A stretch of 64,000 nt of DNA from Eukaryota sp. TZLM1-RC (taxonomy: Eukaryota > Metamonada: BaSk clade). Shown here in pieces: positions 47,918 to 57,909 of this stretch. Location: positions 248,001 to 312,000 of the forward strand of contig JAUPSS010000006.1 of the NCBI GenBank assembly GCA_040285825.1, written 5' to 3'. Each line of letters starts with the position of its first letter. Position 1 is the stretch's first letter. Position numbers and translations under genes: made by a program. Under the pieces are notes generated by a model that saw only the letters and a list, made by a program, of their open reading frames with translations, searched no databases and was not told where the DNA came from.

Positions 47918-48262
47918 TCAGCAACAGAGCTGATCCCAAGAAAAATTTTTATTTCCAGCATTTATGTCAACATTCATCAGTTCCCCTCCATAATAGAGTA
48001 TTAAGGAGCCCTTTGTGATTTCTTCATCTGCAAAGACACTGATACCTACACCCTGAAAGTCAGACTCTTTAGTACAGAGCTTGTCACAACAAAGTGGCAT
48101 GAAAAATGATGTGGTATCATTGTTTCTTGCTGGAGGGGTGAGATGGGGGTATACGGGGAGATAAAACTCCATGTTGGTAATATCAGCAGTTTTAGGATGA
48201 TTGAGTTACACGGAGCTGGAGAAGGAATAACATATAGCAAGTTAATATATATACCAAGTCAA
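47918..48262 (-). pseudogene. SET-like gene, N-terminal half of domain
   Basis: Read on the minus strand, a proline-rich segment (YLPVYPHLTPPARNND), paralogous to 180-199 of the 5707-6708 protein and to 63470-63530, leads into QGVGISVFADEEITKGSLIL, the G-x-G SET opening block, and YYGGEL. It stops soon after. A TGA-free start lies at 48172, but an in-frame TAA upstream separates it from the homologous leader. The C-terminal half of a SET domain is found upstream on the same strand, so the order is permuted. Confidence 0.6.
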
Positions 48263-48384
48263 TGGATTGAAATTGTTGTAAACAACACTCAGAATTTCTT
48301 CACAGAACATATAAATGATTTATGAAAGAGTTGTATGACTTTTGGAAAAATGTGTTTTTAATCAACTTTATTTCAAAAAATTAA

Positions 48385-48471
48385 CTACTGCTTACGCTTT
48401 TTAATTTTGGTTCGTTGAACAACAGGAGGTGGACGATTTCCTGGAATAATCTTCTGCTGAGGTTTCTTCAT
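48385..48471 (-). CDS. possible 28-aa basic peptide or terminal exon
   Basis: This short ORF ends KIKKRKQ, a nuclear-signal-like tail, and has an AATAAA (48373-48368) just after the stop. It lies 3' of the SET C-terminal piece on the same strand and may be its last exon. It is too short to judge alone. Confidence 0.3.
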   Translation of the reverse strand: MKKPQQKIIPGNRPPPVVQRTKIKKRKQ

Positions 48472-48549
48472 TTCTTTTTTCTACCAAACTGTGTTGATGT
48501 GAAACAGAACTGTTACTATTAAAATCATTATTTATTACAAACAATAAAA

Positions 48550-48895
48550 TTATTTAGGAACAGCATCAGAATCACGGTTTAAACCAGAAATGGAGTTTGG
48601 AAGAGGAGCACCATCAGCCAAGTAAGACACAAATAGTTCTTCATCTACTTCAATTCTTCGGAGAGCACGATATGCAATGCCTGTAATTACATCTTCTTCA
48701 TTCACTCCATCATTGATCGTGACATCTTCCACAATTGCATACACATTACATTGATTACCCATTGATTAGGCGGTATTTACCATCCACCCTGGTCCATATT
48801 CATTTAATTTACGGCTAGCGTCAACATGAAGATCATTATTTTCGTCAATTGTCCATTTATAACCAAAAATACCTTCTGGATTTGCATTCTATTAC
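48550..48895 (-). pseudogene. SET-like gene, C-terminal half of domain
   Basis: This contains VDASRKLNEYGPGWMVNT, closely matching IDARARLWEYGPGWMVNT of the 5-kb protein, then a TAA, then NVYAI and RRIEVDEELFVSY, the closing SET element. A splice acceptor-like TAATAG precedes the exon at about 48890. One stop makes it non-functional unless it is spliced around. Confidence 0.6.
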
Positions 48896-49515
48896 AACGG
48901 TGTTTAACTGTTTTCAATCGGACCAATTGGTGTTTATAAATTCACGGATGGATGTGAAGAAAAAATTTGATGAAAATGAACAAAATTTAATGGAATATGT
49001 CAATTATGTTAAACAACCTTTTGTTAATTTATCAAAAGAAAATATAATCAATCAAATGTATTTTGATATTCGACAATATAAAAAAACCACAAAGGATTAT
49101 TTTGAAGATGAAACGAATTTAGAAGCACATCAAACTCGACAATTTACACCAAATGAAATCATTTAATGTTGAAATCAATTCCATAAATTCAATTCAAAGC
49201 CAACTGATCGAGATTTTTTTATTCATTGGGTTTGATAATTCATCTGAAATTAATTTTGAGGGTTGTTTGTTTTGTTATGATTATCCAGTATGGAAATGTG
49301 AAAAACAAGAACGAATAGTTTTGATTGATGATCAAGAACACAAACTATATACTAAACACATGATTCAATTAACAATATTACCTTGTTGTAAAATTTTAGG
49401 AAATGGTTTTCATTCCTTCTTTATTTTACCTGGTTACGAATTTTTAATAATGGATGAAACTCATTATATTGTTTTGCTAAAAAATGATCGTGTAAAAAAA
49501 GATGAATTTAATTAA
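48849..49515 (+). CDS. hypothetical gene in two overlapping frames
   Basis: ORF 48849-49166 overlaps ORF 49153-49515 by 14 bases. The real start of the first is probably ATG 48951 (MDVKKKFDENEQ), since the part before it is antisense to the SET piece. The first is rich in Asn/Lys/Glu. The second has GCLFCYDYPVWKCEKQ and a hydrophobic FHSFFILPGYEFLIM. I recognise no family. Overlap could be a compact bicistron or one gene with a frame change. Confidence 0.4.
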
Positions 49516-49520
49516 CTAAA

Positions 49521-49619
49521 ATGTCACCTCCACACAGAAAAGGTAAAACAAGGAAAATCTCAAAACAATCTAAATTGATTAAAAAGCCATCGAGAAATGT
49601 TGTTAACAATTATTGTTAA
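49521..49619 (+). CDS. possible 32-aa lysine-rich peptide
   Basis: It starts 5 bp after the previous ORF's stop (MSPPHRKGKTRKISKQSKL). The end runs into the Rep helicase fragment. It is basic and perhaps DNA-binding or a terminal exon. Weak support. Confidence 0.25.
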   Translation: MSPPHRKGKTRKISKQSKLIKKPSRNVVNNYC

Positions 49620-49690
49620 TGCTCGGTATCACAACGTTTAAAAATACCAAAAGTTACCCACTATTTTTCTCTCAAACTTGTCAATTAATG
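49614..49690 (+). pseudogene. Rep helicase motif C fragment, locus 3
   Basis: NARYHNV, TAA, then KYQKLPTIFLSNLSINE matches the exon carrying motif C at 4981-4921 and 62530-62460. The same stop as in the 62-kb copy shows that both descend from one dead ancestor. It is joined directly to retroelement gag. Confidence 0.65.
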
Positions 49691-50505
49691 AAACTCCGCA
49701 CGTCCATTAACGATAAAAATAACAGCCAATTGATGGACATATTTATGAATATTTGGATTGATAAATTTGATACGAGTAATGAGAAACTGGTGATGATATT
49801 TTCAATTTGGAAAATGTATTTGTAAACAAGGTCAATAGCCTTGAATCCTCAATATAATCAAAACAGCTTTTGGCAAACACGCCCCCACGCAATAAGGACG
49901 AAACCAGTTAAAAGGTCCTTTTCAAAGTTCTAGAGAGAATTCTAGAAGTGGTCGACCCAAATCTTCAGAGCAAAGGTGTAGCTTATGCAAAACCAACAAA
50001 CATCCTGAAGAAAAATGTTTTAAAATGTTGGGAAGACCTGGTTCAAAAAAGCGCGAGGGAGGAGATAAACGTAATAGTAAACGTAGTACAAATAAATCAG
50101 ATGAATATACATCTTTTAATAATAACCTTACACATAATTCAGTCAACAATATTTATACAATGAGCAAAATTGATACGAATTATAGACACCTCAATCCATT
50201 AAAAAGATTTAAAGAGTCGTCCAATCCTGTCGGTTCAATCCACAGTGCTAGACTATTCAGGGTGACAGGAGACTAAACAAGTTCTAACGGGGAACTTTGG
50301 TTGAACTGTTCAATAAACAATGTGAAAGTACAGGGCGAAATTGATAATGGAGCTGCATTATCAGCATTATCAATGGTTGATTAAATATCCGATGAGAAAT
50401 TTTGCTAAATTTAGAAAACAACCAACAATACTAGTCAAATCAGTTTTTTGAAGATATTCAATAGTTGATCAACAACCACCATTACAATTAGTTTCAAGAA
50501 GTCCT
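49690..50505 (+). pseudogene. retroelement gag-protease fragment
   Basis: A capsid-like segment (RTSINDKNNSQLMDIFMNIW) is followed in another frame by a zinc knuckle CSLCKTNKHPEEKC at 49977-50018 (C-x2-C-x4-H-x4-C), a lysine/arginine-rich tail, and a retropepsin-like VQGEIDNGAALSALS, where the catalytic D-T/S-G reads DNG. Frame breaks are present. The whole block is repeated in reverse at 61630-62530. Confidence 0.65.
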
Positions 50506-51086
50506 CCAAAATTAACACAACACCAGCTTAAAAAAGATGAAACTAAAATAATGATTCACTATGAATTGGTAAAGGTCCAACTACTCTGGATTTTCAATAT
50601 AATATTTCAAAAAACATATTCAATAAAATGATGATATATTTTCCAGAACAATGTGAGAGTAACATTGAAAGACTTGCTTAATTATGTGTTAAACGTGATG
50701 CAAATCCATACCAAATCACACACATGATCATTCCTCCACAATCTGGTTCTGTGACACCTGTCGAAAAAATATTAACAACAGATGTTTCCCCAAAATATGT
50801 AAAACGATTGAAAGAACATGATTTAGTTGTATTGGGGTGGATTCATACTCATCCATAAAATGCTACTCTCTCTCCCTCAGTAACAGATGTGAAAAATCAT
50901 TCACAATTCGCACTGAATGAAAAACACATTGGAATTATTATGAATGTATTACTACGAGGTGAGTTATGGTCAAAAGATTAGCGAATGCAAGATATGGAAA
51001 AATTTAAAAGAATTTATGCTCAAAACAAAGTAGAACGTGTTTGGGCTTATGTAGAAAATGTAATTAATTTAAATTGGATTATATAA
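50506..51086 (+). pseudogene. JAMM/MPN+ metalloprotease (AMSH-like) remnant
   Basis: The frame carries ITHMIIPPQSG, then HDLVVLGWIHTHP, a TAA, then NATLSPSVTDVKNHSQF. This is the zinc-binding H-x-H-P-x(n)-S-x2-D motif of JAMM deubiquitinases, with the AMSH-type leader. The upstream catalytic glutamate region seems deleted (a stop and LCVKRDANPYQ replace it). A second in-frame TAG follows. AMSH enzymes trim Lys63 ubiquitin chains on endosomes. This copy cannot be active. Confidence 0.65.
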
Positions 51087-51518
51087 ACAAAAAAAATGAA
51101 TTTTATATTGATAAATGATTATCCCTAGCGCATACTTTGATTATTTCTTGACTCAAGATCCATCCAATTTTGACTTGTCAATTTTTGAATTGAAATTAGC
51201 AGTTATTTGTTAGTGACATGAGAGAATTATTAGAACAAAAAAGTTTAGAGAAATTTAACTCAAAATATTTTTTTTCCAAATCATTCCAATCAGGAATTTC
51301 AGGTTTTACATCCTCAACAACCTCTTCTTTTGATTCATCACCCAAGAAAAGAACACCACCACCACCATCATTATCAGATTCCTCTTTCGGTTTTTTTTCT
51401 CTTCATCAAGTTTTTCTAGACTATTACCACCAGATTTTTTTGTTGAGGTTTTGGCTTTTGGTCAAAATTTTGTCAGGATTATTCATTAATGAATTTGATT
51501 TGAAAATTGAATTATGAT

Positions 51519-51785
51519 TCATGAAATTCTCAACAATTGGTTCGTATAAAAGCTCTCCATCACCAAATTCAAATTGTACAACTTTGTTTTCATTATTTCC
51601 TTCCAGGAAACGTTCATATTGTTTGACAATTTTTCTGGTTTGTAAATTTTTCTACCACCAGTGATGAAATCAATTCCCTCATCATTGTGACGATGTTGTA
51701 CTAATTTTCTCAATTCAATAGCATTTTGTTTTAAAACATCACTACCATCAAATCTATAATGTTGACAACCACCAGGCAGTGAATT
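51519..51785 (-). CDS. hypothetical fragment
   Basis: Minus-strand reading LPGGCQHYRFDGSDVLKQNA..ELRKLVQHRHNDEGIDFITGGRKIYKPEKL looks protein-coding and is open to a stop at 51519. The upstream end runs into the duplicated segment at 51785. The family is not recognised. The plus-strand ORF opposite (51218-51517) is serine/proline-rich and uncertain. Confidence 0.35.
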   Translation of the reverse strand, partial: NSLPGGCQHYRFDGSDVLKQNAIELRKLVQHRHNDEGIDFITGGRKIYKPEKLSNNMNVSWKEIMKTKLYNLNLVMESFYTNQLLRIS

Positions 51786-52320
51786 TCACCTCTGAATTCT
51801 CAGCTCACCAACTTTCAATCTTTAGACACCGATTGCGCACAATCTATAGCACTTAAAGGTCAAGTTTGATTTAACAAAATGTTGTACATGAGGGGACAAC
51901 TATTTGACGGACTCATTAATAAACGGTTTAGTTTTGCTCTATTTCACTGTCTACCGCTGTCTATAACAAAAACCAACAGTCAATAAACCACAAATGTAAC
52001 AATGTCTCAATTATTGAATAAATCTACATGTCTCGTATGTTAATAAGGATTTAAATCACAATAGTGAAATTCATTATTCCGGCTGATATTATGCAAAGTG
52101 GAGATGATGTGCCTTCTGGTTATCATCGACGTCCCGAACTGGAATCCATTGAACCCATTAGACCACCCATTAGACCAGTTTGGGATCAACCAGTAGACCA
52201 ACAGCAAACTCTGAAGTTGATGTAATTTAAAAAGAAGCAATAGCTGAAAATGGCATTGGATGCTATTCAAATGCCTTATGGATGCTTTACCTATATAAAG
52301 GTGTATCTGTAAGTACTAAC
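51786..52320 (+). repeat. duplicated segment (pairs with 32650-33370)
   Basis: This is the second copy of the segment described at 32650, with a coding-like start MQSGDDVPSGYHRRPELES at 52092. Confidence 0.45.
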
Positions 52321-53216
52321 TTCTTTTTTGCCTACAACAAAGACACCGCTCGGAATTGGGGATGGAACCATCATAGCAAATTAAGTACATGCGATTTAAT
52401 TGATCGACCACAACCTGTTTAAGTATTTGGTTCTGAAATGCTTAGAAGTTTTTAAACAACTTTGACTTTGTAATGATTTTCATTCTCCATCCCAATACTC
52501 TTTCTTTTTCACTCCATACGAAAGTTTGTAGTTTTGAGGACACTTCCCCCTTCCCGTCGTCCACTCTTAACGCTCGACGCTAACGGTCCATGACATCGGT
52601 ATTTTCTTTGCATCAGCCATAATGATTGTCTCCTTTCTGTTGCATAACCTCCGATGATACATCTCCCCTCTCAAATCTCTTCCCTTAAACTTAAGACCAT
52701 CGTCTTTCTTTTGCGATACATTACCCACATAGACTCTCTCAAACTCTTTTCTGCTATTTCTGGTTCACCATTTCCGTTGTTCATCTTCCTTGAAAAATCC
52801 TTAACGAAATTTGAACTCACACAGTTGGAGTCGAACCCAGACGGATGTGTCGGCCGACCTATCCATTGTTTACATACTTTATTGATTTGATTAAATGTTT
52901 TGTGTCAATCCGATCGATTGGAAGATTGAAACAGAAAAACTGTAAACATTACAGAAATCCTTTCAAGATATCCTCTGAAACCTTGCCAACCCAATTCTTT
53001 TCATTCTTGGTTTAGTTCTTAAATTTTATCTGCTTTACTTTTACTGAAACTTTCTGCTGCTGATGAACACTGATGAATGACCTCTTGCTCTGCCCAAACT
53101 TTCTACTCCCAGTCATGAAACATTCTTGTCTACCCTTCACCACCAACTCCTCTTTGCTGGCTTGTACATCTTGCTTCGTTTATCTTCTATGACTCATTTG
53201 GAATTAATCAATTAAT
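52321..53216. other. repeat-derived intergenic
   Basis: 52905-53020 matches 110-250 of the 2.6-kb repeat. A tRNA-like fragment (AGTCGAACCCAG) lies near 52828. No gene is supported. Confidence 0.45.
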
Positions 53217-53520
53217 TTTTTGATCTTGGTGGGATTTGAACCCAAGAACATGGTGCTGTTATCAGTCTCAACCTTTGTTCTTCCCAATATCAACACTTTA
53301 TGTCCAGTTGAATCTGATGGTAAAGTTATTGATGGATGTGCTATTGATGAACCTCTTATTTCCCTTGTCAAATTTGATATTGTTTTTGATGATGCAGTTG
53401 TTAATATCTATTGTTGCTAGTGATTCCACTTTTGATTCTAAAACATTTTTTATTCATGATTTGGCTGCTGTTGATGCTGTTGATAATGACTATGAATTGA
53501 CTAACATGTATTAAAGTATG
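53217..53520 (+). repeat. tRNA-like 3' end and conserved protein-like segment
   Basis: Minus-strand GGGTTCAAATCCCACCAAGATC plus A-run lies at 53215-53245. It is followed on the plus strand by LCPVESDGKVIDGCAIDEPLIS, the recurrent segment that precedes LTR-like repeats. A stop interrupts it at about 53418. Confidence 0.45.
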
Positions 53521-53718
53521 AATAATTCCAACTTCGTCTTATTTATGATTTTTTGTCCAAAAAATGACTAGTGACATATTATTTTTATTATTTCATCTTA
53601 TTTCTATTCATATTTATTTTTTTCAACTCAGTAAGGTGTTTGAACTAGTTTTACATTTTCTTCAAATTAATATAATTTTGAGTTAAATCTTTATTTAGAT
53701 AATATTTTTGAATTTCGC

Positions 53719-53945
53719 AGAGTCTCTACCAAATATTGAGAGTAATTCTCTTTATTTTGAGTCTCTACTAATAAATACATAAACGACTGAGTAATCATCA
53801 ATCATTTAGTTTTTAACTGTTTGAGGTTGATTACGGTCAAGAAAGATCTGATTACGTGTGTCTGTATAGTCTACATGTTTTTGGATCTTTGTAGGTTTAA
53901 TACTTACAACAATTATATTTATGAATTAATTTGAGGGTTTCTTTT
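53719..53945 (+). repeat. LTR-like dispersed repeat, copy 6 of 7
   Basis: Same core as 1337-1560. In the opposite direction it is downstream of the gag-like ORFs at 54184-55045. Confidence 0.6.
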
Positions 53946-54183
53946 TTTACCTCAACAAAATTAATTCATTTTATTTTCTTTTTGTACTACAACAATTTAA
54001 ATTGATTTTTTTTGAAAGATAGAATGAGGATAGAATTGTCCTCTCCGCTAGAGCTGGAGGAAGACTGAGCGTTAGCGGAAGGAGGATATCTTGTCATGCC
54101 AGTCATGACATGATTTGACATACGAGACGCGTAAATCTTAAGAGCCTCAACTCAGCGGGAGATGGATTCTCGACCGGTATGTT

Positions 54184-55045
54184 CTAAATACAGGGCAACT
54201 GGGAAGGAGAACGTATCCTTCTTGAAGATTCTGGAGTGATCCTTTCATCGACGAGATATGGACCAATTCTGGGAGAGATCCATAATCCTAAGTCGTTCTC
54301 GACTTTAGGACCGTAGAAAGGAGGACGTTTGTTGCTCATCTCCGTGGGAGGGATGGCTTCTGGGTCCTCCGGAAGGACCTGTGGATCCCTATAACGTGCA
54401 TAAGGATTGTGCTGACGGGAAGCACCGTGATGATGAATACTAGAGCTAGCGTGGTAGCTTGTTTGGGTGGGAGTGAATTGAGCAGGTGTAGAGGATGTTC
54501 CTCTTCTAGCTTGAATCATCCACCGGTGGTGTATTGAGAGCAGACTGAACACTGTTATTGGTCTGAACCACAGACTCTCTGAAAATTTTCCTCCTGACGG
54601 GAACTCTGCGCACTATCTGCAGTGGAGTTTTAGTACAACTATTAAAACTATCAATTAATTAAAACGAACTTTTTTTAATGGAGGAGGAAGGGTGTTTTTC
54701 GGTAACTTTGGAAGTTTCAACTTTGGTGGGCTCTGCAACTTTTGGGTGGTTATCAGAATTGTACTGACACCAAATGCAGTCTGGGTCAGACTCAGTAGGA
54801 GGATTTGGATCATTCAAATCCAAGTAATCATCGTCTTTGTGATTTAAAAGGTGATGGGTTCTGTCTCTATTGTTTTTACACGTTTGACAACGATGTCTGT
54901 TGTGAGTAGAACAAACAGTAGCACCTCCATATGTCTCGCCTACAGATTGAGATGAGGATAGTTCTGAGAAAGAGCGTTCTGCATCAGACCAGTCTTCTAC
55001 CTTTGCAAGACCGGGACGAGGAGGCGAGGGAGGGCAAACAGGGTT
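54184..55045 (-). pseudogene. gag-like retroelement ORF with cysteine/histidine cluster
   Basis: Read from 55045 down, PPSPPRPGLAKVEDWSDAE leads to VCSTHNRHRCQTCKN and SDPDCIWCQYN, a Cys/His-rich region unlike the usual knuckle, ending in TAA at about 54671. A second piece (54552-54184) is proline/histidine-rich. It is in the same relative position to an LTR-like repeat as other gags here. It is broken, and its identity rests on context. Confidence 0.4.
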
Positions 55046-55398
55046 CTAATGTTAATAAAGCGATGGTCACATACATCAGCAAGCTGAGTAGCATCTTGGA
55101 TATGCTGATCCTGGGTGGATGTGCATCCATGGGTTCATCATTTGTGCTGATAACAGCAACAACACCAGGTACGGCAACAGCAGATGTGACACAGTCAAGT
55201 AGCTCTTGGAGAGTGTACTTGCCAGTTAAAAAGACTTCGCGGGATAAGTACTGTGATTAGTGAATGTGTCGGAACCCGACATACTTGGTTAATCATAACG
55301 AGAATTATGGGATATGAAAATTCGAAATTTCATTCATGCTATTTAAATATTTAGACAGTATAATGGTGTGGAAAAATTTTAAATTTATTTTTATACGT

Positions 55399-55409
55399 GT
55401 GATGACGTG
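55399..55409 (+). promoter_or_regulatory. GTGATGACGTG motif, copy 1
   Basis: This 11-bp motif is repeated exactly at 58746-58756 beside the origin stem-loop. Here it abuts the cap stop codon. It could be a Rep-binding iteron or an element edge. Inference only. Confidence 0.4.
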
Positions 55410-55412
55410 TCA

Positions 55413-56330
55413 CTATTTAGATCTATTAATATAAAGGATACGAGTACCTCCTACTGCTTCAATAACTGAATCTGATGTGATTTTACCTGGGTCTGTCATA
55501 ATCATCATAAGTAACCGGTTGCGTTTAGCAACATATGGGTTTCCTCCTTCAGAACAAGACTTGGAGTAATCTACCCATAAATTAAGTGCTGAGGCAACAT
55601 TGAATTCTGCAATATGATTAGTTCCTGTGTGATCTGTTGGTTTAAATTCGACTAATCTATCTTGAAGTACTTGGAAACGTTTGAGCATGAATGCATGACT
55701 GAAAACATCAACCATTGGTTGCTTTGGGTCATAATTAAAATTACGATAAGCAGCATCGTGGTGATTGGAATCATATGATGCAAACATACATGGAAGTATG
55801 TCATGTGCGAAGGAAGTTGGTGCTTCTGGAAAACCATCAGCTTGAAATGTTTGATTACCTGGTTCAAGTTCCTGGAATTTAGCATATCTTGGCATGTAAC
55901 TTGGGTTGTTAGGTTCCTTATATATAAAAAGGATAACACGTGCACGTGGATGAGAACATTTAGTTGCTTTAAGAGCAACGCGTGATTCAATACCTTTGAT
56001 AACAATTGCCTTATCTAATGTGTTTGTAGATTGAGAATTAGCTTGAATTTGTGTTAAATCTTGAATAGTCAACCATTTACCATCTTTAGAATAATAAGGT
56101 GCAGATTGTGCAAGAAGATTCTTAACTGCCTGTTTTGAAGAATCAATTGTTGGATTTAATGGAAAAATTGCATGTTCCAATGGAGTACTTTTACGAGGAG
56201 CATAAGTGCGAGAAGGAGGAGGTTTGTAAAGAGATCGTAAAGATCTGCGACCATATGCACCATAACCAGCATTACGTGCCCTACGATTAGGAAAACGTCT
56301 TCTGCGACGAAATCTACGACGAGGATACAT
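55413..56330 (-). CDS. circovirid-like capsid protein, 305 aa
   Basis: The first 35 residues are extremely arginine-rich (RRRFRRRRRFPNRR), then Gly/Tyr and Pro-rich. This is the classic N-terminal packaging and nuclear-entry arm of circovirid capsids. The remaining ~260 residues are of mixed beta-strand-like composition without Cys clusters, consistent with a single jelly-roll domain, but the fold was not verified. The length exceeds typical circovirus capsids. It ends TAG with AATAAA ~25 bp on, so a nuclear polyadenylated mRNA is plausible. The ORF is uninterrupted. A divergent 38-bp gap separates it from the 344-aa ORF. Confidence 0.75.
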   Translation of the reverse strand: MYPRRRFRRRRRFPNRRARNAGYGAYGRRSLRSLYKPPPSRTYAPRKSTPLEHAIFPLNPTIDSSKQAVKNLLAQSAPYYSKDGKWLTIQDLTQIQANSQSTNTLDKAIVIKGIESRVALKATKCSHPRARVILFIYKEPNNPSYMPRYAKFQELEPGNQTFQADGFPEAPTSFAHDILPCMFASYDSNHHDAAYRNFNYDPKQPMVDVFSHAFMLKRFQVLQDRLVEFKPTDHTGTNHIAEFNVASALNLWVDYSKSCSEGGNPYVAKRNRLLMMIMTDPGKITSDSVIEAVGGTRILYINRSK

Positions 56331-56368
56331 GTTGTGAAAAAAATAATGTTATTTTTCTGATTTCTCTT

Positions 56369-57403
56369 ATGACACACGAACTTGCTTACTCAAAAACTCA
56401 AACTGATGCTGGTAATCTCTGGAACCTTGGTTTAACCAAATATAATGGTGGAAAAAATGACGTGATAAGAACAAAAAGATGGAACCATACCGGTACCATC
56501 GGAACAACTGACTTTATGTGGGTCATGTACAACACTCACACGAATGCTTTGAATGAATATGTATGGCCATGCACACATGTTCTAGATAATGATAAGGCCA
56601 AAAACGGAATTTTCAATCGAACATATTTAAAGTGGAATGAGGATTCAGAAGATGATGAAGAAATAACTAATGATGCAACCAGAAGAACAGTTGCACCAGC
56701 TAACAGACCAATGGTTGTAAGTAACAACAATGGTTTTGACTTTGGAGAAGGAACTGATTTTTCAAGAACAAGATTGTACTTCCGGATGACGTTAGATACT
56801 ATTTCATATAGACATGGATATGGAATAGGAAATGGTGCCGATCAATTAATAGAAAGACGGCATTTTGTCAAAACTGAAGAACATTATGATTGTGACTACA
56901 TGGGCAGGTTGATTATTTGGATAGACAACACAATGGAAGGAGAATGCGCTCTGATAAATAATGAACAATGGTGTGAAGATATTCAAAGAAGTCCAGAAAG
57001 GGAAGATTTAGTTGCTAATGACTTTGAATATAATTGGTCTAAATATTGGACCAATGCAACAACTGGTATGTTGCGTTATAGAGGTAAAAACACTACTGAA
57101 ATACTGAGTGCAAAGTGTAAAGGTAAAGTTCTTCATGATGAAATCTTTGATATTAAATACAAAGAAATGAATGTTGTTGAAGGTGTTGTAGAAGGAATTG
57201 CTGATAGGAGTGAAGGACCAAACTTAACTGATGAAGGTCCTTTAAAGTATACACTTATAGTTGGAGGTATGAGAGGAGGTGTTGAAACGAATTCAGCTTA
57301 CTTTGAAGGAAATTGGGGTACGTATGACCCTGAACCTTTTGCTATAATGGGTAATGTGCTGAATTATAGTATGGTGTTTGATTTTAGATTTAGTTCAAAA
57401 TAA
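56369..57403 (+). CDS. viral ORF, 344 aa, unknown
   Basis: This long uninterrupted ORF diverges from cap. It is rich in Asn, Thr, Gly and aromatics, with a short acidic run (EDSEDDEE, about residues 90-97) and no transmembrane segment or basic arm. Composition suggests a beta-rich structural protein. A second capsid or spike-like protein is a guess. Its stop is 5 bp from the convergent stop of the 137-aa ORF. No relative was recognised, and it is not seen elsewhere in the window. Confidence 0.7.
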   Translation: MTHELAYSKTQTDAGNLWNLGLTKYNGGKNDVIRTKRWNHTGTIGTTDFMWVMYNTHTNALNEYVWPCTHVLDNDKAKNGIFNRTYLKWNEDSEDDEEITNDATRRTVAPANRPMVVSNNNGFDFGEGTDFSRTRLYFRMTLDTISYRHGYGIGNGADQLIERRHFVKTEEHYDCDYMGRLIIWIDNTMEGECALINNEQWCEDIQRSPEREDLVANDFEYNWSKYWTNATTGMLRYRGKNTTEILSAKCKGKVLHDEIFDIKYKEMNVVEGVVEGIADRSEGPNLTDEGPLKYTLIVGGMRGGVETNSAYFEGNWGTYDPEPFAIMGNVLNYSMVFDFRFSSK

Positions 57404-57408
57404 ATGAT

Positions 57409-57822
57409 TTATGGTAAACCCATATATGGGCGGCGTCTACGAGCTGCTATAAATTTCTTTCTTCTAGTTACAAAGTTAATAAAATCTTTGTTCTTAAAGT
57501 TTTTCTTCCAATCATCTGTAAATTTTTCTCGTCTGTTGACTCTATCATTTACACGTTTTTTGTGAAAAAGAGAAGATGGATCTTTAGGTTTATGAAGTCT
57601 GGACCATTCATAATATAAACCTTGTTTGTATTCACGACCGAAAGATGGAAGATGTTGATTGGGGTCAGGATCAGGAATATATGAATATTCCACTTGGGGA
57701 TATTTGGGTGTATGAAGTGCTCCTGCACTGTCTCTTTCCTTGTAAACGTCTGTATGAGGTTTTTTAGGTGGATGATAACCTTCCCATTGGGGAACAAATG
57801 TACCTATTCTTCTTTTACCCAT
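57409..57822 (-). CDS. viral ORF, 137 aa (downstream part of a readthrough pair?)
   Basis: It starts at ATG 57822 but its frame is open back to CTA just after the TAA of the 266-aa ORF, adding about 28 coding-looking residues (HHNRYFDADFDAEKAQTD). The C-terminus is strongly basic (RRKKFIAARRRR). Either this is a separate protein or the C-terminal domain of a 432-residue product made by reading through the TAA. Function unknown. The basic tail suggests DNA contact. Confidence 0.65.
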   Translation of the reverse strand: MGKRRIGTFVPQWEGYHPPKKPHTDVYKERDSAGALHTPKYPQVEYSYIPDPDPNQHLPSFGREYKQGLYYEWSRLHKPKDPSSLFHKKRVNDRVNRREKFTDDWKKNFKNKDFINFVTRRKKFIAARRRRPYMGLP

Positions 57823-57909
57823 ATAAGCCTTTTGATATGTAGGATCAGTTTGTGCCTTTTCGGCATCAAAATCAGCATCGAAATATCTATTATGATGATA
57901 ACCAACTAG

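Noticed and set aside
48143-48325. Plus-strand ORF resembling a PC4/p15 ssDNA-binding domain
   Set aside because: It is antisense to the leader of the SET-like gene, which is conserved as protein at 63.4 kb and 6.1 kb, so the resemblance is judged coincidental.
49153-49515. Possible ADP-ribosyltransferase-like ending (FHSFFILPGYEFLIM)
   Set aside because: Only a loose resemblance to one strand. No Arg, S-T-S or E-x-E motif in order.
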